DNA of 64,000 bases from contig CAVBMG010000001.1 of the NCBI GenBank assembly GCA_963596435.1, positions 1-64,000 on the forward strand. Reading direction: 5' to 3'. The notes under the pieces were generated by a model. That model was not told the origin of the DNA. It did not search any database and worked only from the letters and a program-made list of their open reading frames with translations. The position numbers were made by a program, and so were the translations under genes. Of the stretch, positions 47,708 through 55,820 are shown in pieces; the stretch's first letter is position 1, and every line of letters starts with the position of its first letter. This DNA comes from COE1 sp963596435. Lineage in GTDB: Bacteria > Bacillota > Clostridia > Lachnospirales > Lachnospiraceae.

Positions 47708-47746
47708 ATTGTAAACGTTCATTGTAAACGTTCATTGTAAACGCTC
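47708..47746 (+). repeat. Three tandem 13-bp repeats upstream of C2
   Basis: ATTGTAAACGTTC is repeated at 47708-47720 and 47721-47733, with ATTGTAAACGCTC at 47734-47746. The period of 13 bp is not a whole number of helical turns. They lie in the 84-132 nt before C2, behind the secreted-protein gene. A small hairpin (TTGCAT/ATGCAA, 47761-47777) follows. They may be a regulator array; the AACGTT core resembles LacI-family sites. Confidence 0.7.
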
Positions 47747-47830
47747 CACCTTATTGATGCTTGCATTGAATATGCAATCGTGATAGAGTGGAGTTGTTTT
47801 ATATTTGTGAAGAGAAGAGAGGAGAGAGCA

Positions 47831-49777
47831 ATGTCTGCAATATGGGGTATAATAGACCTGACTGGAGATGTAGAGGTAAGCAGGTCTGAGGAAATAATGA
47901 GACTAGGATATGCTCGGTGCATCATTGACAAAACAGAGCATATCTGTGGAAATGGTTATGCTGTAGGCTGTGGAATACAATATGTTACGCCACAGGCACA
48001 GTTAGAGAAGCTTCCGATTGAAGAAGATGAGATCATATTTACTGCGGATGCCATACTGGATAATCGCACTGAATTACTGGAAAGACTGCATTATAAAGGG
48101 AATGCTGAGGCAGTATCTGATGGAAGATTATTATATGAAATGTTCAGGAAATACGGTACTGCCTGCTTAAATGATCTGTTAGGTGCATACTCTTTTGTAT
48201 ATTATGACAGTAAGAAAGAGGAGCTGTATCTTGTAGCAGACTCAACAGGGACAAGGGCACTGCATTACTTGCATGATAAAGGTGTCATATATTTCTCAAC
48301 ATTGTTCGAGCCGATACTCAAGGCAGCTGGACATAGGAAGATCAGTGACCGATGGATAACAGATTTTCTGGCATTGGATAATATGGCATGGGCACTGGAT
48401 AATGATAAGACACCATATCAGGAGATATATTGTGTTCCGGCAGCCCATTACCTGAAGATAACCAGAGCAGGAATTGAAAAGGTAAGATACTGGAATCCTA
48501 ATACCACGGAAATAAAAGGGAAAAGTGACGAAGAATATAAGGAGCTGTTCAGAAAGGTATATCAGGAAAGCGTACAAAGAGTCATGCGCAATCAGGATAT
48601 CACCATGATGTTAAGCGGAGGACTGGATTCCACATCTGTAGCTGCCCTTGTGTTGAAGCAGGCAAAGCAGACAGGTCAGACATTGACATCATTTACTTCC
48701 ATACCGGAAAAGGATTTTAAAAGTAAGCTGAGCAGCTATTATATAACGGACGAGAGTGAAGCAGTACAGAAAACAAAAGAGTATTTTGCAGGAAAGGGAT
48801 ACCAGTTGAACTGCGAATTCATTGATATGGCTGGAAGAAACAGCTGGGATGACAGGAAGGAGGAACTGGATATTCTGGAAATGCCCTATAAATCCATGCA
48901 GAATCTGCTGTGGATACGGGAGTGCATGAGGCAGTCCTATGCGAAGGGGGTGCGCATTATGCTGTCTGGAGGCTATGGAAATGTCACTGTCTCAAACAGT
49001 TTTCAGAGGTTATACCAGAGAGAACTGCTAAAGAAAATGAAGTGGGGACAGTTCATAAGGGAATGCTATTTATGCGGTAAGTGGAATGGACTGACGCATA
49101 AGCAGACCTTGAAGGTGGCATATAATATCGTAAAGGGCAGTCTGCGCAAAAGAGAAATAAAGGATATAGACAGTTCCAGGATAGTAAACTGTTCTCTGCT
49201 CAAGGAAGAGTGGATAGAGAAGGAAGGGTTTTCTGACAGGGTTGTTCGTGACTATCGGACATATCAGATTACAGACTATGAGAGGGCTGCTGCGATAGGC
49301 TTGATGATGAATGATAAAATATTTTATCAGAGTGGGGAGACACAGACGAAGCATTCGCTTGCAACAGGTGTAATCATAAGAGATCCGACAATGGATAAGA
49401 GAATGATCGAGCTGTGCATGAGACTTCCTTTGAGCTGTTCTTCCAAGGACGGAGTGGACAGAAGGTTAGTGAGAGAGTATCTTAAAGAGGATATGCCTGC
49501 GCATGTCATAAGGCAGGGATATTATGGCCTGCAGAGTGCAGATACAGCTAAACGTGTGCAGAAAAAAGGGGATAGAATCTTTGCAGATATTTCTAAAATA
49601 CTGCATAGTGAAACTGCACATAAGTATCTGCAGGTCGATAAGGTAGACCAATACATAGAGGATATGAGAACCTTTGACAGGGCGAATGATAATTTTCAGC
49701 TCCTGCGGCTGGAATATACAGCGCTTGTCATTGAGTATATTGATAAAAATAACAGTTTTGTTAGAAGACTTGTTTAA
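47831..49777 (+). CDS. Lasso-peptide cyclase-like asparagine synthetase homologue C2
   Basis: From ATG 47831, behind GAGGAGAGAG, the product has 648 residues and starts MSAIWGIIDL, again with Ser in place of the glutaminase Cys. The synthetase motif is MLSGGLDSTSVAALVLKQ (Ser262 region). It is a paralogue of C1 (same length and start) and directly precedes precursor A2, so it probably processes A2. The frame extension to 47780 has no ribosome binding site. Confidence 0.85.
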   Translation: MSAIWGIIDLTGDVEVSRSEEIMRLGYARCIIDKTEHICGNGYAVGCGIQYVTPQAQLEKLPIEEDEIIFTADAILDNRTELLERLHYKGNAEAVSDGRLLYEMFRKYGTACLNDLLGAYSFVYYDSKKEELYLVADSTGTRALHYLHDKGVIYFSTLFEPILKAAGHRKISDRWITDFLALDNMAWALDNDKTPYQEIYCVPAAHYLKITRAGIEKVRYWNPNTTEIKGKSDEEYKELFRKVYQESVQRVMRNQDITMMLSGGLDSTSVAALVLKQAKQTGQTLTSFTSIPEKDFKSKLSSYYITDESEAVQKTKEYFAGKGYQLNCEFIDMAGRNSWDDRKEELDILEMPYKSMQNLLWIRECMRQSYAKGVRIMLSGGYGNVTVSNSFQRLYQRELLKKMKWGQFIRECYLCGKWNGLTHKQTLKVAYNIVKGSLRKREIKDIDSSRIVNCSLLKEEWIEKEGFSDRVVRDYRTYQITDYERAAAIGLMMNDKIFYQSGETQTKHSLATGVIIRDPTMDKRMIELCMRLPLSCSSKDGVDRRLVREYLKEDMPAHVIRQGYYGLQSADTAKRVQKKGDRIFADISKILHSETAHKYLQVDKVDQYIEDMRTFDRANDNFQLLRLEYTALVIEYIDKNNSFVRRLV

Positions 49778-49797
49778 AATGATAAAAGTGATATGAT
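49770..49797 (+). promoter_or_regulatory. Candidate promoter of precursor A2
   Basis: TTGTTT (49770-49775) and TATGAT (49792-49797) are 16 nt apart and overlap the end of C2. Together with the strong terminator after A2 they suggest that A2 is transcribed as its own short, abundant RNA. Confidence 0.55.
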
Positions 49798-49851
49798 AGC
49801 TACTGTAGAAGTAATGATACTATATTGAGTGGAAGCGGAGGATTAGCCAAT

Positions 49852-50001
49852 ATGAAAACATGGAAAGAAGCAACTATGGAAGTACTCGAGATCTCCAGTA
49901 CTGCAGGCGGAGCTATTTTCAACACAACACAAGACGGAGATGCTTGGTATGATGGCAGTCACTGGAATATACCAACAGGAGAAGATCCAATCAGCAGATA
50001 G
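49852..50001 (+). CDS. Lasso-type precursor peptide A2
   Basis: The 49-residue peptide begins MKTWKEATMEVLEISST, with Thr17 in the lasso -2 position, Ala18 and then GGAIFNTTQD. If cleaved after residue 18, the first acidic residue is Asp28 (core position 10); if cleaved after 19, it is position 9. The tail has DAWYDGSHW and ends ISR, so Ser is second to last rather than last. An AGCGGAGG site lies 8 nt upstream. It is the smallest complete gene of the locus and sits between C2 and K2. Confidence 0.82.
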   Translation: MKTWKEATMEVLEISSTAGGAIFNTTQDGDAWYDGSHWNIPTGEDPISR

Positions 50002-50047
50002 TTACATCTATGTATTAAGAAATAGCTGATATGGTAGTAGAGATGAT

Positions 50048-50090
50048 AGAAGCGTAAGTTTGAAGAGTAAGAACTTACGCTTCTATTTTT
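50048..50090 (+). terminator. Strong rho-independent terminator after precursor A2
   Basis: AGAAGCGTAAGTT (50048-50060) pairs perfectly with AACTTACGCTTCT (50072-50084) around an 11-nt loop, followed by ATTTTT. Readthrough would be needed to express K2 from the A2 promoter. Confidence 0.92.
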
Positions 50091-50108
50091 GAAAGGAAAA
50101 AATTTGCT

Positions 50109-51035
50109 ATGAATTACTATAAAATATACGGCCTGACCATACAATCAGATCTGGTGCTGGAGGAAGCGCTTGGCATAGAACCTGATGAAGCACAAAAAGG
50201 TATTCAGGTATGCATAGCGGCAAAGAAGCTGCCGGATGAGATAACAGGAAATACAGAAGAAGAGAAAGCAAAGGGTGCGGTCAACGTATATGTATGCGCA
50301 CCTGCAAGGACATGGTTTCGCTGGTATGGGTATGGAAGCTTTGTTATATCAAATGGAGAGAGGATCGAATATCAGTTAGTTCCGGGCGCAGACCTAAGAA
50401 AGATAAGTGAATTGATACTGTGTCTGGCTATGTTTTATATATTGTATCAACGCAAGCTGATCGTGATGCATGGCAGTGGGATTGTATGGAATGGCAGGAC
50501 TATTGTAGTGTCTGGAGAAAGCGGTTCAGGCAAGTCATCCCTAGCAGAGGCACTGCTGCGTGACGGAGCGAAGCTTCTGGCCGATGATATGGTTGCAATA
50601 GATGATGCGCATATGGCAATGCCTGCATATCCACAGCAGAAGCTGTGTCAGGATCAGATAACAGAGTCTATGAGAAGGGATTATCATATGGTAGAGCTGG
50701 CAGAGGATGCAGGAGAAGTGAAAATGGGAGTGCGTATGCCTGAGAGGTTCTGTGATATGCCGCAGAAGCTGGATACCATCATCGTACTAAGAAAAGATGC
50801 CGGGCTCGATGAGCCTTCAATCACTGAAATAACAGGCTCAGAGAAAATAAAATATGTAATTGCCAATCTATATAAACAGGAGGTATATGATAAGATAGGA
50901 CTCAGCCCTGAAATGTTCATGAAATGCGTGAAATTAGCGGACAAAACGAGAGTATTTTCCATGAGCAGACCGTCCGATGGAATGACAGTAGACCGTCAGA
51001 AAGCGATTCTGGAACAACAGCTCAGCAGTATGTAA
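50109..51035 (+). CDS. HPr-kinase-like lasso-peptide-locus kinase K2
   Basis: The 308-residue protein has VMHGSGIVWNGRTIVVSGESGSGKSSLAEALL with P-loop GESGSGKS (136-143), then KLLADDMVAID and YPQQKLC. These are the HprK-like features of lasso-locus kinases. The N-terminus MNYYKIYGLTIQSD is shared with K1 and K3. It lies directly after A2 and its terminator, so A2 is its probable target. A GAAAGGA site precedes the ATG. Confidence 0.83.
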   Translation: MNYYKIYGLTIQSDLVLEEALGIEPDEAQKGIQVCIAAKKLPDEITGNTEEEKAKGAVNVYVCAPARTWFRWYGYGSFVISNGERIEYQLVPGADLRKISELILCLAMFYILYQRKLIVMHGSGIVWNGRTIVVSGESGSGKSSLAEALLRDGAKLLADDMVAIDDAHMAMPAYPQQKLCQDQITESMRRDYHMVELAEDAGEVKMGVRMPERFCDMPQKLDTIIVLRKDAGLDEPSITEITGSEKIKYVIANLYKQEVYDKIGLSPEMFMKCVKLADKTRVFSMSRPSDGMTVDRQKAILEQQLSSM

Positions 51036-51061
51036 GGACAGTACATAATACATTGAAATAG

Positions 51062-51090
51062 TTGCTTTCTGGTATAAAATCAGATATACT
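51062..51090 (+). promoter_or_regulatory. Candidate promoter of the N-B2 unit
   Basis: TTGCTT (51062-51067) and TATACT (51085-51090) are separated by 17 nt, just ahead of the nucleotidyltransferase gene. Confidence 0.5.
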
Positions 51091-51128
51091 ATATTTCTAT
51101 ATCAGTTGTTATGAGAGAGGTGCGAAAT

Positions 51129-52382
51129 ATGTCTGAGAATTATGAAGAGAGAGAATGGCGGCTATATCTGTATTTGATGAAGTGTGCGATCAGAAAGCAG
51201 AAGCTCAGGGAAGAGGAGCTAAAGGATTATCAGGATATTACTTATGATACGATGTGCGAGCATGCCACAAGAAATGGCCAGATAATGCTGATGTCCTCTA
51301 TATTGGAGGAGTATGCCCAATGGCGTAATAAGGGTGAGTGCATAAGGAAGATTTCCGTAGTTCAGGTTATGGAAGAATATGAAATGTACAAGTGCATCCG
51401 AAATGTTCTGGATGCAGCCAGAGAACGGAAGCTTCCGCTGGTTGTATTCAAAGGCTGCGTATTGGCTGACCTTTATCCGGAATACATACAACGACAGTCG
51501 TGTGATGCTGATTTTTATGTTGATAAGAAATATAAAGCTGCGGCAACAGAGCTGTTACAGCAGCTTGGATATGTGATTGATCCGACACATGGTAAAAACG
51601 AAGTTACCATATTTCGGTATCAGAAATTTCCACATATGATAGAATTGCATACCTGTCTGTGGGAGGATTTCAAAGGTAAGAGGCTTGATACCTTACAGAG
51701 CTTCGGATTGACAGACCCTGATAAGCTGATAGAGCTTGACGTATGCGGATTCAGAGTCACTACTTTAGGCTATGAAGAGCATCTGATCTATCAGATATTC
51801 CATATTATCAAGCATTTCTCGTTGGAAGGGGTCGGGGTAAAATATCTGGCTGATATATCATTGTATGTGGATGCATATGGCAGGTATATAGATTATGACC
51901 ATTTCTGGCATAGAATGGATGAACTTGGTTATACGAAGTTTGTGCATTGCTTATTTATCCTCTGCATAGAATTATTGGAGATGAGCAGTGATATCATGCA
52001 GGGCAGGAGACTGGAAATGGGACCGGAATTAATGGAATTGCTGTCCGACTTATTCCATAGTGGTAAGATTTATGGGAGAAATAGGGACAGCTGGCAGATA
52101 TTGGGCATGATGACGCCTTACTTTTCCGGAGAGAAGAGAAGCAAGAAGAGCAATTTCGCAAGAAAGCTGTCTGTCATATTTTTAAGACCAAAGGACTTAC
52201 AGGATAATTATGGCTTTGCCAAGAAATATCCTATATTACTGCCGATTGCATGGGTCAAGCGTATCTTTGATTATTTGAAGAAATATTGCAGGAATCCTGA
52301 AATGACATATAATGCCAGCCAGAAACTAAATCTGGCAGAGCATAGAATAGATCTGTTGGACAAGATGGATCTGATGAGCTGA
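51129..52382 (+). CDS. Nucleotidyltransferase of the lasso-locus N type (NTP_transf_5-like)
   Basis: From ATG 51129, behind AGAGAGGTG, the product has 417 residues. It shows the fold signs of the NTP_transf_5 group: VVFKGCVLADLYP (about 100-112), then SCDADFYVDKKY with DxD at Asp126/Asp128, and HEL-type IELHTCLWEDF. In paeninodin-type loci such an enzyme (PadeN) extends the kinase-made phosphate on the peptide. The C-terminal half is helical. Here it is single, serving possibly all three precursors. Confidence 0.8.
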   Translation: MSENYEEREWRLYLYLMKCAIRKQKLREEELKDYQDITYDTMCEHATRNGQIMLMSSILEEYAQWRNKGECIRKISVVQVMEEYEMYKCIRNVLDAARERKLPLVVFKGCVLADLYPEYIQRQSCDADFYVDKKYKAAATELLQQLGYVIDPTHGKNEVTIFRYQKFPHMIELHTCLWEDFKGKRLDTLQSFGLTDPDKLIELDVCGFRVTTLGYEEHLIYQIFHIIKHFSLEGVGVKYLADISLYVDAYGRYIDYDHFWHRMDELGYTKFVHCLFILCIELLEMSSDIMQGRRLEMGPELMELLSDLFHSGKIYGRNRDSWQILGMMTPYFSGEKRSKKSNFARKLSVIFLRPKDLQDNYGFAKKYPILLPIAWVKRIFDYLKKYCRNPEMTYNASQKLNLAEHRIDLLDKMDLMS

Positions 52383-52441
52383 TCGGATAAGAAAGAATAG
52401 CACGATATGCGCATAGGACATGTGCAGAAGTGAGGTTTAGT

Positions 52442-52879
52442 ATGATAGTAAAGCGTGTAGTTGATTTTATCCGGTACAATGGTGAGAAGAAAATGACCAT
52501 CAGCGTATATTGGTATGTGCTGCTTTACAGGCTGTGTCTGTTGGTGCTGCCTATGTCATGTATAGAATCCATGATGGGAGTCAGAGGAGAGGATTCTCCT
52601 ATGGATACAGAACTGCAGAATATCAGATTGATCAGGCTGGTGTCGTTTCATGTGAACAGAGTGACACAGCATCTGCCATTGAAGCGCAAATGTTTTGTAC
52701 GTGCGCTTACAGCAAGAAAGATACTGATGAAGCATGGAGTAGATTCCACCTTGTATATGGGTGTTGCATTGGAAGAGGGTAAGATGGTAGCCCATGCCTG
52801 GCTAAGGTGCGGTCAGATGTATGTAACAGGCGGAGATGGAACTGGATATAGCATGGTTGCCAAGTTCAAGGCATTTTAA
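52442..52879 (+). CDS. Lasso-peptide leader protease B2 (transglutaminase-like)
   Basis: From ATG 52442 the product has 145 residues, normal for a stand-alone B2 protease. The catalytic Cys84 (RKCFVRALTA) and His118 (VAHAWLRC) fit the transglutaminase-like B2 family; the remaining acid is probably in TGGDGTGY. B2 cuts the leader from the precursor, working with B1 (55357-55635). The gene ends at a terminator shared with the opposing GH5 gene. Confidence 0.85.
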   Translation: MIVKRVVDFIRYNGEKKMTISVYWYVLLYRLCLLVLPMSCIESMMGVRGEDSPMDTELQNIRLIRLVSFHVNRVTQHLPLKRKCFVRALTARKILMKHGVDSTLYMGVALEEGKMVAHAWLRCGQMYVTGGDGTGYSMVAKFKAF

Positions 52880-52905
52880 AAGAGGCTTTCCAGCCTCTTT
52901 TTATT
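52879..52905. terminator. Bidirectional terminator between B2 and GH5 genes
   Basis: AAAGAGGCT pairs with AGCCTCTTT around a TTCC loop with T-runs following on the plus strand and A/T-rich sequence on both sides. It serves the two convergent genes. Confidence 0.85.
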
Positions 52906-54439
52906 TATAGTATTCTGTTATTTCCAATTGAAGCTCATTGTTGGTCAGATAGTCCTGATACTGTTTGGCAGAACGGTATCCCCAAGGGTTGTAGATAGAG
53001 ATGCACATATAGGATGCCTGGGAAGGTGCAGTAACATCATAGGAGATCGCATTGCTGACGGTATAATAAGACAGGAGCTTATGAGCACTGTCATAAAAGG
53101 CTATCTTACACAAGCGCAGACCGTCTGCATTACCATCAGAAGACAGTGTGATATGATATCCACGTTCAGGTGTGACGAGGATTCCATACCCATCAGCAGT
53201 CAGAGTGATGATACCTTTGTTATCAGCTATTATGCTGCCATCGTCCTTGCTGATGCTGCCATAAGTGTATAGCTTAAAAGCATTATATGAATTGGTGGAT
53301 ATTTTTTTAACATGGAATTTGACAGGCGTCATTAAGGCAGCAACAATATCCGGCTCTGATACGGTATTTGTTGTACGGTCGAACAGGCTGTATTTGTCCC
53401 CATCATCCCACCATAAGCATTTAATCCGGTAATCAGCAGCATAAGCGACATAGTTACCGGCATGGGCGGCGCGGTATTCTAACGGTGTATAGTCAGTAGT
53501 GGTTCCAAACTCAGTGATCAGTATGGGAGCATCCATTGCTTCAGCGAAGTCAGACAGAGAATGGAAAGTATCATCCATATCTTGGTCATATATTTTGGAG
53601 TAGCAATGTACTCCTATAATAAGATGGTCGCTGATCGTATCATCAGGAAGTGTATAAGCAGATAATATCTCCTGTGTACATTCACTCAGGTATGTATCAC
53701 AGATAAGGATGCGTTCAGCATTGTACCCACCACAGCTGCGGACGGTATCAACAAATAGCTGATTCAGCACATTAACTGCTTCTACGGCTGATTCGCTGTA
53801 TTTCCAACTGTTGCCCTTGGTGTTAAGCTCATTAAAGCCTTCAAATACCAGATGCTGGTCGTAATCCTGAAAATAAGTGGCGATTTGTGTCCACAGAGAC
53901 TGCAGATTGCCGGACACCTCATCAATATCATCCATATCGGCCCAGAGAATAAATTCATCATGATGGGAGTCAAGAATTACGTATAAATCCTGCTCCAATG
54001 AATAGCTGATAAGTTCATCAACTCTGGCGAGCCATTCCTCACGTATCATGAGATTACCACTATCATCCAGATAAGTATTATAATACCAGGTTACAGGGAA
54101 CTTTACTGTATTGAAGCCGGCTGCCTTTATGGCATCAATATACTCTGTAGTGATAACAGGGTTGCCCCAGGCAGTTTCGTAATAAGCTGTAGAATGTGTG
54201 CTATCATTTCTGCCGGCAGATGGGCAGCCATCCAGACTGTTTCCAATATTGTAACCAACATTGATCTGACTGATAAGCTCGTCGGCTGTAATATTCTGCT
54301 CCAGACTGCCTGTCTGTTTTTCACTGGTGTGAGCTTCTGCGGTTATATCCGGCAGTGTGGGGTTGCTTTTATACTGACAGCCTGTAAATGATATAACGAC
54401 AGTAAGACATATTGTGACTATTTGATGGAATGCATGCAT
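52901..54439 (-). CDS. GH5-family glycoside hydrolase lipoprotein (endoglucanase-like)
   Basis: The 512-residue protein has a lipoprotein signal (SFTGC, Cys21) and a GH5 domain (about 50-340). Landmarks are VGYNIGNSLD, WGNP, GFNTVKFPVTW, DLYVILDSHHDE, FEGFNELN (acid/base Glu204) and ILITEFGTTT (nucleophile Glu310). The C-terminal part is a beta-rich accessory domain. It would cut beta-glucans or related polymers at the cell surface, perhaps acting on the exopolysaccharide. It is transcribed opposite to the RiPP genes and coupled to the phosphoesterase gene 14 nt upstream. Confidence 0.9.
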   Translation of the reverse strand: MHAFHQIVTICLTVVISFTGCQYKSNPTLPDITAEAHTSEKQTGSLEQNITADELISQINVGYNIGNSLDGCPSAGRNDSTHSTAYYETAWGNPVITTEYIDAIKAAGFNTVKFPVTWYYNTYLDDSGNLMIREEWLARVDELISYSLEQDLYVILDSHHDEFILWADMDDIDEVSGNLQSLWTQIATYFQDYDQHLVFEGFNELNTKGNSWKYSESAVEAVNVLNQLFVDTVRSCGGYNAERILICDTYLSECTQEILSAYTLPDDTISDHLIIGVHCYSKIYDQDMDDTFHSLSDFAEAMDAPILITEFGTTTDYTPLEYRAAHAGNYVAYAADYRIKCLWWDDGDKYSLFDRTTNTVSEPDIVAALMTPVKFHVKKISTNSYNAFKLYTYGSISKDDGSIIADNKGIITLTADGYGILVTPERGYHITLSSDGNADGLRLCKIAFYDSAHKLLSYYTVSNAISYDVTAPSQASYMCISIYNPWGYRSAKQYQDYLTNNELQLEITEYYK

Positions 54440-54453
54440 ATTTTCAGTCCTTT

Positions 54454-55272
54454 TTAATTAGATGTAGAATGCAGCGTAATACATAGGAGTTCCGGATTGT
54501 TATTGATCCTCGGGAGTGCAGTATCTCCAATCCCACGGCTGACATACATGGTTGTATGAAATAGCTGGTAAGGACCTGCTGAATACTCCGGGAATAATTG
54601 CCGGTCATTACCGATCAGCCCTCCCAATATAGGAAGCCTTATGACACCTCCGTGGACATGACCCGACAGGATCAGATCATATTCGTAACAGGCAAGCCTG
54701 TTTAACTGTGGATAGTGATCAAGGATGATAGTGAATGCCTCAGGATGCTTGTTTGCAAGAAAATCTTTATCCCAGTTGATCTTATTATCAAAAGCTCCCA
54801 GCCCCTTTAAAATAATGGAGCTGCCCTGATAGGAGAACAGTATCTCCTGATCGTCCAGATCAATGATACCGTATTGCCCGTATAATTGGCACAGTTGGGC
54901 ATACAGCCGGGGATTGGCACATTCATGATTGCCGCTTACTGCATATATAGGGGCTGTGCCGGATATCCCGGATAGCAGATTTGCTAAGGGTGTCAGGTCA
55001 TTTCTATGCCAGTGGTCTACGCAGTCGCCCAGAATCAGGATCATGTCAGGTTCAGTGTCTTTTACAGCCTGAATCAGTCCTGAATTATCCCTGCCAAAGT
55101 TTTTACAGTGGATATCAGATAATACGGTTATATGGAAACCGTCAAATGTACTGGGAATGCGTTGGCTCTCATATGTATAATAAGTAGTGGTAAGACCATA
55201 TGACTGCCAGATCAGCAGACCGAGAACTGCAAGTAATGTAATTATTGTAATAAGCATTATTTTTTTTCTCAT
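54454..55272 (-). CDS. Membrane-anchored metallophosphoesterase (YkuE-like)
   Basis: The product (272 residues) starts with a membrane helix (MRKKIMLITIITLLAVLGLL, about 1-22) and a calcineurin-like domain: ITVLSDIHCK, MILILGDCVD, YAVSGNHEC, and LILSGHVHGG near the end. It is close to YkuE-type outer phosphoesterases. The longer frame starts with TTG at 55308 without a ribosome binding site, so the ATG at 55272 is used, though its own site is weak. The gene forms an operon with the GH5 gene. Confidence 0.85.
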   Translation of the reverse strand: MRKKIMLITIITLLAVLGLLIWQSYGLTTTYYTYESQRIPSTFDGFHITVLSDIHCKNFGRDNSGLIQAVKDTEPDMILILGDCVDHWHRNDLTPLANLLSGISGTAPIYAVSGNHECANPRLYAQLCQLYGQYGIIDLDDQEILFSYQGSSIILKGLGAFDNKINWDKDFLANKHPEAFTIILDHYPQLNRLACYEYDLILSGHVHGGVIRLPILGGLIGNDRQLFPEYSAGPYQLFHTTMYVSRGIGDTALPRINNNPELLCITLHSTSN

Positions 55273-55317
55273 AGCATGTAGTATAACATTATTTGTCTGG
55301 CGCTTCAATGTATAAGT

Positions 55318-55351
55318 GCAAAAGACAGCAGATTAATAATAACCTGCTGTC
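55318..55351 (-). terminator. Rho-independent terminator of B1 (minus strand)
   Basis: GACAGCAG (55324-55331) pairs with CTGCTGTC (55344-55351); read on the minus strand a TTTT run follows. It separates B1 from the phosphoesterase-GH5 unit. Confidence 0.85.
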
Positions 55352-55356
55352 ATGCT

Positions 55357-55635
55357 TTAGTCATTCTGTAGTTCAATAAAACCGTTCTGTTGCATCTGCA
55401 ATAGGAAATTGCGGATAGAACATGTACATGTCTCGGCGTCCACATCGTAAATTTCCATGAGGGATTTTCTGATATCTGATATCGTAATGTCGTTGGCAAG
55501 CATATCCCAGATCTCATTAGCAGATCCTTTTAACAGGAAATATTTTCCGGTTGAAAAGTCGATCATAACCTTCTCGCCGGATAAATCGGTGACATCTAAT
55601 TGTTTGATCAAGTGAACTTTGGTTGTGTCATTCAT
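55357..55635 (-). CDS. PqqD-like leader-binding protein B1
   Basis: From ATG 55635 (AGGAG site about 10 nt upstream on the minus strand) the product has 92 residues and the PqqD fold: KVHLIKQLDVTDLSGEKVMIDFSTGKYFLLKGSANEIWDML, cited here by its motifs GKYFLL and ANEIWDML, then IYDVDAETC and FLLQMQQNGFIE. B1 binds the leader peptide and brings it to B2 and the cyclase. Longer starts at 55653 or 55710 lack a ribosome binding site as good. B1 lies apart from B2 and on the opposite strand, which is unusual. Confidence 0.85.
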   Translation of the reverse strand: MNDTTKVHLIKQLDVTDLSGEKVMIDFSTGKYFLLKGSANEIWDMLANDITISDIRKSLMEIYDVDAETCTCSIRNFLLQMQQNGFIELQND

Positions 55636-55686
55636 ACTGATTACGCTCCTCATCTCTTCATTAAAAACATATGTATAACAGTTTCC

Positions 55687-55715
55687 ATTATAAGGTAATA
55701 CATGATACAAGTCAA
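55687..55715 (-). promoter_or_regulatory. Near-consensus promoter of B1 (minus strand)
   Basis: On the minus strand TTGACT (55715-55710) and TATAAT (55692-55687) are 17 nt apart. It is one of the best promoters in the window. The exporter gene starts about 105 nt beyond it on the plus strand, so the two units diverge. Confidence 0.85.
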
Positions 55716-55820
55716 TCTGTAAACCGAATCTGAATACAAGAATGGCTATAAACTATAGGAAAAATGAAAAGTGTGTGCTATACTGGTGGCTGGATATTAT
55801 GCATGTTAGAGGGAGAGAGA

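Noticed and set aside
47708..47746. Possible CRISPR array
   Set aside because: Units are 13 bp, directly adjacent without spacers, and only three; no cas genes are in the window.
55273..55308. TTG start of the minus-strand phosphoesterase
   Set aside because: There is no ribosome binding site upstream and the extension would add a non-hydrophobic tail before the membrane anchor.
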